Shown here in pieces: positions 9,396-16,974 of a DNA stretch of 64,000 bases; within the stretch, counting starts at the first letter, position 1; each line of letters starts with the position of its first letter. The notes under the pieces were generated by a model. The model ran no database searches and was not told the origin of the DNA. It saw only the letters and a program-made list of their open reading frames with translations. The stretch is from NCBI GenBank assembly GCA_028708425.1, contig JAQVYY010000010.1:1-64000 (forward strand), in the 5' to 3' direction. Both the position numbers and the translations under genes were made by a program. The DNA is from Bacteroidales bacterium (lineage in GTDB: Bacteria > Bacteroidota > Bacteroidia > Bacteroidales > Tenuifilaceae).

Positions 9396-10406
9396 TTAAT
9401 CTTCCTGTGCTTCCACCTGAAACTCAATTTGCAAATTGCCGTTGGCATCGGTGGTTGGGGCAATATTTTTGAGCTGAATATGCGGATTAAGCGGTACTGC
9501 TCCCTCTTTATAAGGAAACGTTCCGCCATAAATACCTACTTGGGTGCCATCGATTCCAAGGTAGGTTTCGGGGTTCTGCAAATGGTAGTCGTGCGCATAA
9601 TTAAACGCTGTACCTGTTTGATTTACAAAGATATCAGCTTGCGCAATGCCAATGTAGTTGCCAGATGCTGTTGGGGTTGCTCCATAGCCGGGAGTGGAAC
9701 TAACAATAACATTGTTTCTAAAAGTATTTCCGTTTCCATCATTAATGTATCCAGTTAAAAAGACATTATTATTTATGTAATTGTTGTTTCCACCATAAAT
9801 ACAATAAGAGGAATAGGAAGAATATAAAAAAATATTGTTCGATATTTGATTGCTATTTGAGTTAAATAATCTATTCGCAATAATATTGTTAGAGAGTAAA
9901 ACATTTGTGGCGTTATCTATGTCTATCCGACCTATAAACACATTGCCAACCAGAGATAAATTAGTGGTGGGATTACTTAGATCGCCCGATATGGTAACGG
10001 TTGAATTAACTTTACAGCGTTTAATTACCACATTATTTACCGAAGCGTTACTTGTAAAGTATAATCCGCCTGTTATCTCAACACCTTCAAGGTAAAACCC
10101 ATCGGCATTTTCGGATAGGATTACACTGCCACTTATAAAGGTTTTTCCAGTGGCCAGGGTAGAATCTACATAATGTCCGGCACCAATTACGGTCAGCTGC
10201 TTGTCGAATGCAGAGGGCGGCGCAAAGGTGTGCCCCGAGAGATACAGGGTGTCTGCATTGCTAGCCGCCGTATAAGCATCTGCCAGGGCGGTTTGCCCTT
10301 TAAACAGCTGGCTTCCTGTTGAAGATTGCAATGCAATGGTTTGTGCATTAATGGTTACGGAAGTTGCTATGGCAACCATCAGTGTGAGTAGTGTTTGTTT
10401 TTTCAT
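9396..10406 (-). CDS. Secreted right-handed beta-helix protein (paralogue 2)
   Basis: 336 residues with a signal peptide (about 1-21, ...SVTINAQ). It has the same layout as the 8338-9378 protein: an ADAYTAASNADTLYLSG entry motif, a helix of Asn-rich rungs (LLSNNIIANRL, YINNNVFLTG), and a shared tail ending VEAQED (VEAQND in the paralogue). The first gene of a three-gene operon, 17 bp before the next. The function is unknown. Beta-helix proteins often bind or cleave polysaccharides, but no lyase motif is evident. The two genes look like an old duplication, since DNA similarity is low outside the ends. Confidence 0.8.
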   Translation of the reverse strand: MKKQTLLTLMVAIATSVTINAQTIALQSSTGSQLFKGQTALADAYTAASNADTLYLSGHTFAPPSAFDKQLTVIGAGHYVDSTLATGKTFISGSVILSENADGFYLEGVEITGGLYFTSNASVNNVVIKRCKVNSTVTISGDLSNPTTNLSLVGNVFIGRIDIDNATNVLLSNNIIANRLFNSNSNQISNNIFLYSSYSSYCIYGGNNNYINNNVFLTGYINDGNGNTFRNNVIVSSTPGYGATPTASGNYIGIAQADIFVNQTGTAFNYAHDYHLQNPETYLGIDGTQVGIYGGTFPYKEGAVPLNPHIQLKNIAPTTDANGNLQIEFQVEAQED

Positions 10407-10463
10407 GGTCTTGGTTGTTAGGTTACACTTTATACTTACTTTTTAAGTTAATAATAATATAAT

Positions 10464-10713
10464 CACTATTGTCCGGTAAAAACAAAGTTAAACATAATAA
10501 ATTCTTCGCTTCACTGCGTTTCCCTCTGAAACGTATGTTCGACAAAACCGTTGAAAATAGAAATGGCTTTGTCAATGACAAATGTTTAGTTTTTAGGGGA
10601 GGGCTTGGCTAGCGGCGAAGCCGCTAGCCAAGCCCTCCCTTCCCGAATACAACTCAACGCCCTGTCATTCCGACCGTAGGGAGGAATCTATAAATATTAA
10701 CCAGACGCCAATG
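10464..10713. repeat. Repeat A, copy 2 (full length)
   Basis: About 250 bp bounded by imperfect inverted ends, CACTATTGTCCGGTAA on the left and TTAACCAGACGCCAATG on the right. Inside are a block shared with copy 3 (TAAATTCTTCGCTTCACT...), a long perfect hairpin around CTAGCGGCGAAGCCGCTAG, and the TCATTCCGACC block. No transposase is present. The layout is that of a non-autonomous dispersed repeat. Confidence 0.8.
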
Positions 10714-11090
10714 TAATATAATATAGCAATCGAAAAAAAAATTGACTGGTGGCCCTCAACCGAGTTTACTAAAATATAATACGCCCTGATTTCAATAATT
10801 TGAGCCTGCTCATAAAGTTGCCTACCAGGTATTATCTTAAAACACCCTACTATCAAAACACTCTCGTAACAGTAATCTGCTTAAATAGTAAAACGTACTA
10901 ACTTTCCTCACTTTTTTACAAACCTGTAACAGATGCTAAATAACTAAATAATAACATAAGATGCAACATATTTAGCTGGTGCAAAAAAAATGCCAAAATT
11001 GTTTCACAAGGTTTATCATGAGCAACAGGCTACCTCCCCTTTTTATTCATCCACCCCTTCATCGTGTAGTCCCAAGCTAGACCAGCAATA
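10714..11090. other. Intergenic, nothing recognised
   Basis: AT-rich sequence between repeat A and repeat B. Both strands were read: no ORF with a plausible start and composition, and no hairpin terminator or RNA gene was recognised. Confidence 0.5.
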
Positions 11091-11236
11091 TAACCCGCAT
11101 TATTCATCAAATTTGTAAAAGATAAATGAAAATGCGGGTTACCACGACTTAGTTGAGCCCAATTTTGGGCAACAAAATTGGTTATGAAACCTAGTCGCTG
11201 TCGGGAACAGCAATTATTTGGACGAATAACTGTGGA
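11091..11236 (-). repeat. Repeat B, near full-length copy
   Basis: It runs from TAACCCGCATTATTCATC through the CCCAATTTTGGG block to a degraded terminal hairpin (TGGACGAATAACTGTGG). It ends 5 bp before the stop codon of the minus-strand gene 11242-11778. Confidence 0.85.
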
Positions 11237-11241
11237 TAAAT

Positions 11242-11778
11242 CTATACAATATTTTTTAGCAATACTTCAATATCTGTAAGCAGCTGCTTCGACAGCCTAT
11301 CGCCCTTTTGGGTATACCCTGCAATGGGGTAGGCAATTACCCTAACCTGCTTATTATCAGCATCAATTTTAAGAACACCACCAGCACCCCAAGATGCAAA
11401 CGAAATCTTAGTCCGAAATTTTATTATGCCCTTATCCTCATCAAAATAGGTAAGTATCCACTTCCCCTTTATCACTTCCTTTATTTTGATGAAGCGTGTT
11501 GACTCACCCTCAATAGCGACTACCATTTCGTGCCTATCGCCAAATATGGGGTCGTCTACCACATCGGACTCTAAGTATGCGAATTTGGGCTTCAGCGTTA
11601 CTTTGTAACCCATAAAATATACAAAAGTATACGAAATAGAAGCTCCCAATCCGATGGAAAGAAAGTTACACCAATCAATGGCTCGCCCATAAATCAGGCT
11701 ATATACAAAGTACCCAGCTGTAAAAATTGCAAAAGTAATTATGAACGATAGGAACAAAATTTTTCGTATTGTTTTCAT
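11242..11778 (-). CDS. Small inner-membrane protein of unknown function
   Basis: 178 residues with two hydrophobic segments near the N-terminus (about 7-29, ILFLSFIITFAIF; and about 39-57, FLSIGLGASISYTFVYF). A soluble domain of about 115 residues follows, with alternating beta-strand character (HEMVVAIEGESTRFIKIK, GVLKIDADNKQVRVIAYP). No family is recognised. It stands alone between repeats, so context gives no clue. Composition and the clean reading frame favour a real gene. Confidence 0.65.
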   Translation of the reverse strand: MKTIRKILFLSFIITFAIFTAGYFVYSLIYGRAIDWCNFLSIGLGASISYTFVYFMGYKVTLKPKFAYLESDVVDDPIFGDRHEMVVAIEGESTRFIKIKEVIKGKWILTYFDEDKGIIKFRTKISFASWGAGGVLKIDADNKQVRVIAYPIAGYTQKGDRLSKQLLTDIEVLLKNIV

Positions 11779-11821
11779 TGGATTTGATTTTGTGGGGTTA
11801 GTAAATTAAGCTACTATTTTT

Positions 11822-12044
11822 CACTATTGTCTGGTAAAAACATAATTAAACATAATAAATTCTTCGCTTCACTTCGTTTCGCCCTGAAACGTATGTTCGA
11901 CAAAACCATTGAAAATAGAAATGGCTTTGTCAATAACAAGTATTTAGTTTTTAGGGGAAGGGGCCCTCCCCACCCAAATATGACTCAACGCCCTGTCATT
12001 CCGACCGTAGGGAGGAATCTATAAATATTAACCGGACATCAATG
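11822..12044. repeat. Repeat A, copy 3 (hairpin replaced)
   Basis: Same ends as copy 2 (CACTATTGTCTGGTAA ... TTAACCGGACATCAATGA) and the same internal blocks. The long central hairpin is reduced to a short GGGGCCCTCCCC region. It sits immediately past the 3' end of the helicase gene. Confidence 0.8.
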
Positions 12045-12062
12045 ATTGTTTTAACTATTACA

Positions 12063-15000
12063 CTAAGGCTTTTTATTGCCAACTGCTATTATTACATCAT
12101 TTTCAAGATTATCAATTCTGCTTAAAATTACATTCAAATAGTCATCACCTAGCCGCCTCCTTATTTCTTTAACATTTAAAATTAGCTTGTCGAAGTTTTT
12201 GTCTTTTGCCGATAGAGTTAATCTCCTTAAAGTGAACTTAGGCAAAGTTTTATACCTTTTAATATCTTTTAAAAGCGTATTTATAAAAGAGACAAGCCCT
12301 TGGTCTAAATCGTCTCTTTTTTTCTTTAGAAGCGTTTTTAAAGCAATATTCGCCTTATTCTCTAATGCTAAATCGCTAGTTGCTGATTTATAGGTTGGTT
12401 TATATTTTTTTATGGCTTCATAAGACTTCCAAAAATCGCTATCTAGTGGTTGTCTCTCTTCATCGGCAACACATTTTACGTATTCAATCAGCTCATCAAA
12501 AGTTTTTTCTTCCGGTTTATCTTTTGGTTTTTCGTTCTCGTAATGATGCACTATTGAAAATAGGGCCATTCCTTTTTTACGCAAAACAACCACGTTATTA
12601 TCGTGGAATAATTTTAAAGTTTTAACCCTATTGGGCAAGTCCTTTATTTTACCAATTACCTCTGGGTAAGATTCGACAATTTCATTATAATCATTTCTGA
12701 TTATTGTACTTGTACTTAGCTCATCGTTCTCTTCAGGATTCGTACTAATTTTGCTAAATAAACCGCTGGGTGATGGCTCCTCATCCGCATCGAATATTTT
12801 TGAGTCCTCGCCCAATGCACAATGAATTAAAAACATTTTCTGCTGTGCAATTTCTCTGCTTTTCACAATATCAGAGCCTTGGTCTGTTGGAAAAAAATTG
12901 TAAATAAACAGCTCTTCAAAAACCTTTGCGCTCATTCTGTTTATCCTGCCAACCCTTTGAATTACTCGTGTTGGGTTCCAAGGAATATCATAATTAATAA
13001 TTAAACCTGCCCTATTTAGGTTAAATCCTTCCGAGAGCTTATCGCTTGTTATCAGCACATCAAAATCATCTGTCTGCTCAACGTTTTTGGCATTAAAATT
13101 TGCGTCTAATTGTTTTGCAAACGCCTGGGTTAAGTTACCTGAACAAAACATTGCCCGACCCAATAATTCTTTTTCGAAATATTCCGTAAGATGCGTTACC
13201 GTATCGGTGTACTCTGTAAAAAGAATAACTTTTCGCTTTGGGTTTAATCCTTTGCCTAAAACCTCTTTAATAGTTTTTAGTACAGCCACCCTTTTGGGGT
13301 CGTTTTTAGTAATATTCAGCTCATTAATTTCACGTTCAATTTTTTCGAATAGCTTAATATCATTCTCAATATCACTATAGAACTCCTCCTTAAACTCAAA
13401 CGAATCTACATCGTAAATTTTGGTAAGCTTTGGCGATGTTTTATTTACCGCATTACGCTCAAAATCCTCTAACGCTTCTTTAATGGCATCAAAAGTAAAA
13501 TTCTCAGCACCATCCTCATCATTATAAATATTTTCAATTACCTTTCTATCCAACACATATTTACCCGATTTTTTTACAAATGATAAAACCATTCTATTTG
13601 TACGAAGAAATCGCTGAATACTCTTTTCAAAAGCACCAAACGAACTTTCGAAACGCTTAACCAACAAACGCCTCATAAAGTCGTACAGGTTGCGTTGCTG
13701 TTGAAAAGCCCTATTCTCATCCTCTGTTAATCCTTTTTTATCCTTTTTTGCACTCTCGTACTCATTGGGCTTATATATGGCACCCTTAAAACAACCCGTT
13801 TCCGAAAAGTAATCGACTATAATTCTATTATAAAAATCGGACTGCTCTTCCGTTAGTTCATAAAACTGCTCTACGGGGTCCATAACCTTAGATAGGTTTT
13901 GAACTTCCTTTTTGTATTCAAAATCTGTTACAAGGTCTAGCCTATTTCTTCTGATAACTACCGGTGTAATAATATTTTTAATGTCGCTAGCCATCTTACT
14001 TACATTTTCCCTAACAATAGTCAAATCGATTGGTGGGTTTAAACCAAACATCTTTTCGTAGTCGCGTTCGGCTTTCCTTCTCTTCTCGGGGTCGTTTGCG
14101 TTGTAATTTTTAAGAATATTAGATAAGCGCTTAAACCGATAGTTGTAAGCATTAAAACGCCTCTCTAAATCGGCTTCGATGGTAATACCCGAAGCGCCTG
14201 GCACAATAAATAGTTTTAACAGCGAGAACACATCTGCAGGCGAGTTATTAAAAGGCGTAGCCGTTAGTAAAATAACCTGCTTACCCCTACAAATATCCAT
14301 TAAAGCTTCGTAATCGGCGGTATCCTGATTCCTAAACTTATGAGCCTCATCAACAATAACAACATGGTATCCCAAATCATTTTTTTGAATACTTTCGGCA
14401 ACGGCTTCCAAATTACCAGCGCTTTCAATATCCCAATTGTAGAGCTTAAAACGATTCAAATACTCCCACCAGCCGCTGCTCTCTTTTTTACTTCCAATTA
14501 ACCCTGGGGGGCAAAGAATTAACCCCCTTTTGCCTAATTGATTAGCAATTAAAGAAGCGATAACCGATTTGCCTAAACCAACCACATCGGCTATAATAAC
14601 GCCATTGTATGTATCAATAACATTTAGCGCTTGGTTTACAGCATCTAGCTGATATTGGTATTTTTCAAAACCATTCTCAGCTAGTAATCGGGTAATGGCA
14701 TCGTTTATTTTTTTTGCCTCTTGCAGCTCTAGGTATGTTTTTAAAATTAGTGCATAAGCCTCAAAGGGTGTAATAAGCGATGCCTGGCTTTTGTTTTTCA
14801 GAAAATCAACAATAATTTTAGTGCCATTTTCGGCTTCGGTAATGGGTACAGCGGTTTTCCACAGGTCATCAAAATAGGCTTCGGCTGTTTCAAAACCGTA
14901 ATCCTTAATCTCTACATTAAACTCTTCTTGCCCCTGCAAACCTGCTCTGGTAAGGTTGCTACTACCTGTTATAAATTCACCTTTCATATTAAATAAATCT

Positions 15001-15440
15001 TGGTAGTGGTTATTTAATTGAAAAAGGTAAACCTTGGCGTGGTTAGGGTTTAAAGTTTTACGAATAGTAAGCTTACCCTCTAGTAGCCGCTCGATAAAAT
15101 ATGCAATCTGGTTGTAAAATTCCTCATTGTCCATCTCGGCATTGTTTATGGCAATGCCCATGGATTTCATAAACTGCGAGAAGCACTCTTCGTGGCTCAA
15201 CGTATCGTCCTGCAACCCCACCTCGACAATAGAGCTTAAATACTTATCGACCTGCAAACCAACCAATATTTTGATGGTAACATCCCGGTTGTTTTTCAGG
15301 TTTTTATATATTTCTTGCCATCCCGAAAAGTAGAAGAAACCCACCAAAAACTTAAGCTCCTTACTGGCTGATATCAATTTCTCTAAACGCTTTTTAAGCG
15401 TTGCATTTTGTGCGCTGTTGGTTATAAAGTTATTGCTCAT
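12063..15440 (-). CDS. PLD-domain SNF2-type DEAD/DEAH helicase (probable defence protein)
   Basis: 1125 residues. The N-terminus is a phospholipase D-like domain (about 1-200) with NHAKVYLF and GSSNLTRAG, the His-x-Lys and Ser-x-Asn parts of one PLD half-site; the usual Asp is not in place. A helicase core follows: Walker A VVGLGKSVIAS (about 285-295), DEAH box VDEAHKF (about 361), and helicase C motifs SEGFNLNRAG and QRVGRINRMS (about 800-830). A long C-terminal region completes it. By analogy it would translocate on DNA and restrict foreign DNA. Its start overlaps the ATPase gene by 11 bp, and the methylase lies upstream in the same operon. An exact named system cannot be assigned. Confidence 0.82.
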   Translation of the reverse strand: MSNNFITNSAQNATLKKRLEKLISASKELKFLVGFFYFSGWQEIYKNLKNNRDVTIKILVGLQVDKYLSSIVEVGLQDDTLSHEECFSQFMKSMGIAINNAEMDNEEFYNQIAYFIERLLEGKLTIRKTLNPNHAKVYLFQLNNHYQDLFNMKGEFITGSSNLTRAGLQGQEEFNVEIKDYGFETAEAYFDDLWKTAVPITEAENGTKIIVDFLKNKSQASLITPFEAYALILKTYLELQEAKKINDAITRLLAENGFEKYQYQLDAVNQALNVIDTYNGVIIADVVGLGKSVIASLIANQLGKRGLILCPPGLIGSKKESSGWWEYLNRFKLYNWDIESAGNLEAVAESIQKNDLGYHVVIVDEAHKFRNQDTADYEALMDICRGKQVILLTATPFNNSPADVFSLLKLFIVPGASGITIEADLERRFNAYNYRFKRLSNILKNYNANDPEKRRKAERDYEKMFGLNPPIDLTIVRENVSKMASDIKNIITPVVIRRNRLDLVTDFEYKKEVQNLSKVMDPVEQFYELTEEQSDFYNRIIVDYFSETGCFKGAIYKPNEYESAKKDKKGLTEDENRAFQQQRNLYDFMRRLLVKRFESSFGAFEKSIQRFLRTNRMVLSFVKKSGKYVLDRKVIENIYNDEDGAENFTFDAIKEALEDFERNAVNKTSPKLTKIYDVDSFEFKEEFYSDIENDIKLFEKIEREINELNITKNDPKRVAVLKTIKEVLGKGLNPKRKVILFTEYTDTVTHLTEYFEKELLGRAMFCSGNLTQAFAKQLDANFNAKNVEQTDDFDVLITSDKLSEGFNLNRAGLIINYDIPWNPTRVIQRVGRINRMSAKVFEELFIYNFFPTDQGSDIVKSREIAQQKMFLIHCALGEDSKIFDADEEPSPSGLFSKISTNPEENDELSTSTIIRNDYNEIVESYPEVIGKIKDLPNRVKTLKLFHDNNVVVLRKKGMALFSIVHHYENEKPKDKPEEKTFDELIEYVKCVADEERQPLDSDFWKSYEAIKKYKPTYKSATSDLALENKANIALKTLLKKKRDDLDQGLVSFINTLLKDIKRYKTLPKFTLRRLTLSAKDKNFDKLILNVKEIRRRLGDDYLNVILSRIDNLENDVIIAVGNKKP

Positions 15441-16800
15441 TTATTGTTTCATTTTGATTGGTAAAATACGCTAAATAGGCATCAATATATGTGGCAAGAT
15501 AATAGGGTAAATTCATTAAATAAAATTCTACACCACCAGGTGTTGTATGTTGCTCAATACTAAAGTCACCTGCATACATTCGTACGGCGTACGGATGTGG
15601 CGCTCTTTCCACAAACTGATGCAATGAACGCAACGTGCCTACTTTCCCCGATTTAATTTCTATAGGTATTAATAAGTTTTTATAGCTGTAAATTAAATCC
15701 ACCTCCGCTTGGGCATCCTTCTTCTGTCGAACCCAAAAGTTTGGCTTTTTATAGCTTGTTTCGTGAAGCGAAATTAGCTCTTGCGTAATAATATGTGGAA
15801 CCAATGCACCCCTGTAACTTTGGCTTAAATCTTCCACGTTTAATAATTCCGACTGAATGCCTAAAGCAACATTTAAAATTCCTGTATCTAAAAACTGTAA
15901 ACGCGGACTTTTTTTATAATCCACCAACAGCGGGAACTCAACAGAAGTGCCCGGATAGATTAATTGTATGATTTTGGCATCGTCCAACGCTCTAAAGCTT
16001 TCACCAACCTCTCTTGATCGGTAATTACTGTTGCCAAACCCTTGAAATTGAATACGCTTATCCACATATTGTGGTGCCGTTTGCATAATATGCCTGATAA
16101 CCTTTTCCTCCGTACTGTTTTTGGCATACTTGGGCACATCATCGCAGTAGCTTGCCCAAATACTTTCGTATATCCCACTTAGTTGCACTAATTGTTTATG
16201 CTCTTTGAAATTGGCTACTACCTCTGGCATACCTCCGATAAGTGCATACTGGTGAAACCACTGCATTGCTACATGGTGAGTAGTTTTTTCAACAGGAACA
16301 ACCTTAAGTTTTTCTAACAGTAGCTCCATATCAAAAGCCTGCAAATACTCTTGAAAATTGAGCGGAAATAGATACAAGTATTGCACCCGCCCTACAGGAA
16401 AAGATGGCACCTTACCCATTGTATACTCTAATAATGAACCTGCTGCTATAAGATGTAATTCTGGAAACTCTTCATAAAAATAGCGCAATAAAGCAATGGC
16501 ATCTGGCACTTCCTGAATCTCGTCAATAAACAGCAAGGTTGTTTTTTGCTGTATGGGCTGTAGATTTTTGGCAATAAGAAGTGCATCCAGAATGTGGGTA
16601 ACTTCATCATAGTTTGTGAAGTAAGCGGCATCTGCTTTTTTTTCTAAATTAAGGTAGATGCGCTGCGGGTATGTTTTAGCAAAGCTATTTACCAGGGTTG
16701 TCTTTCCTACCTGACGCGCACCACGTAAAAGCAGAGGCTTTCTATTGTCCTGATTTTTCCATTGTGCTAAAGCATCTTCTATTTTACGCTTAAATGCCAT
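15430..16800 (-). CDS. ATP-binding protein with DUF4143-type C-terminus
   Basis: 456 residues. AAA-type ATPase with Walker A GARQVGKT (27-34) and Walker B LLFIDEIQE (about 89-97), then a DUF4143-like region. The C-terminus has the pattern AEVDLIYSYK...IPIEIKSG, which resembles a PD-(D/E)xK nuclease core. Genes of this family are common solitary ATPases of uncertain role in bacteria and archaea. Here it separates the methylase from the helicase. Its upstream DNA carries three phased 21-bp repeats and a damaged copy of the helicase start, so it looks inserted into an older two-gene operon. Its last codons overlap the helicase start. Confidence 0.85.
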   Translation of the reverse strand: MAFKRKIEDALAQWKNQDNRKPLLLRGARQVGKTTLVNSFAKTYPQRIYLNLEKKADAAYFTNYDEVTHILDALLIAKNLQPIQQKTTLLFIDEIQEVPDAIALLRYFYEEFPELHLIAAGSLLEYTMGKVPSFPVGRVQYLYLFPLNFQEYLQAFDMELLLEKLKVVPVEKTTHHVAMQWFHQYALIGGMPEVVANFKEHKQLVQLSGIYESIWASYCDDVPKYAKNSTEEKVIRHIMQTAPQYVDKRIQFQGFGNSNYRSREVGESFRALDDAKIIQLIYPGTSVEFPLLVDYKKSPRLQFLDTGILNVALGIQSELLNVEDLSQSYRGALVPHIITQELISLHETSYKKPNFWVRQKKDAQAEVDLIYSYKNLLIPIEIKSGKVGTLRSLHQFVERAPHPYAVRMYAGDFSIEQHTTPGGVEFYLMNLPYYLATYIDAYLAYFTNQNETINEQ

Positions 16801-16815
16801 TGATTTGAGCTATTT

Positions 16816-16902
16816 TGTAACAAAGATAGGGCAATTAATTGAATATCTTGTAACAAAGATAGGGTAATTTTCTTTTAAAAATGTAATAAAGCGTGGGTAA
16901 TT
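16816..16902 (-). promoter_or_regulatory. Three 21-bp direct repeats at 33-bp spacing upstream of the ATPase gene
   Basis: Copies begin at 16816, 16849 and 16882 (plus-strand TGTAACAAAGATAGGGCAATT and variants; the third is more degenerate). The spacing is exactly 33 bp, about three helical turns. On the minus strand the first two contain TATCTTTG, an exact -7 promoter box; the first lies 21 bp from the ATPase start codon. This looks like an operator array overlapping the promoter, probably for self-regulation. Confidence 0.7.
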
Positions 16903-16918
16903 TAAGGTATTGTATTTT

Positions 16919-16974
16919 CTAAACACTTTTTTGGCGTTGCATTTTGTGCTATTGGTTAAAAAGTTATTGCTCAT
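16919..16974 (-). pseudogene. Remnant of the helicase gene start
   Basis: Reading on the minus strand from ATG at 16974, about 57 bp match the first codons of the helicase gene at 15440-15384 (ATGAGCAATAACTTT shared exactly), with a 2-base deletion that shifts frame after about 10 codons. The ATG overlaps the methylase stop as TAATG, a coupled arrangement. It marks where the helicase once followed the methylase directly. Confidence 0.75.

Noticed and set aside
11827..12024. 65-codon open frame
   Set aside because: It is wholly inside repeat A copy 3 and is not conserved as a frame in copy 2.
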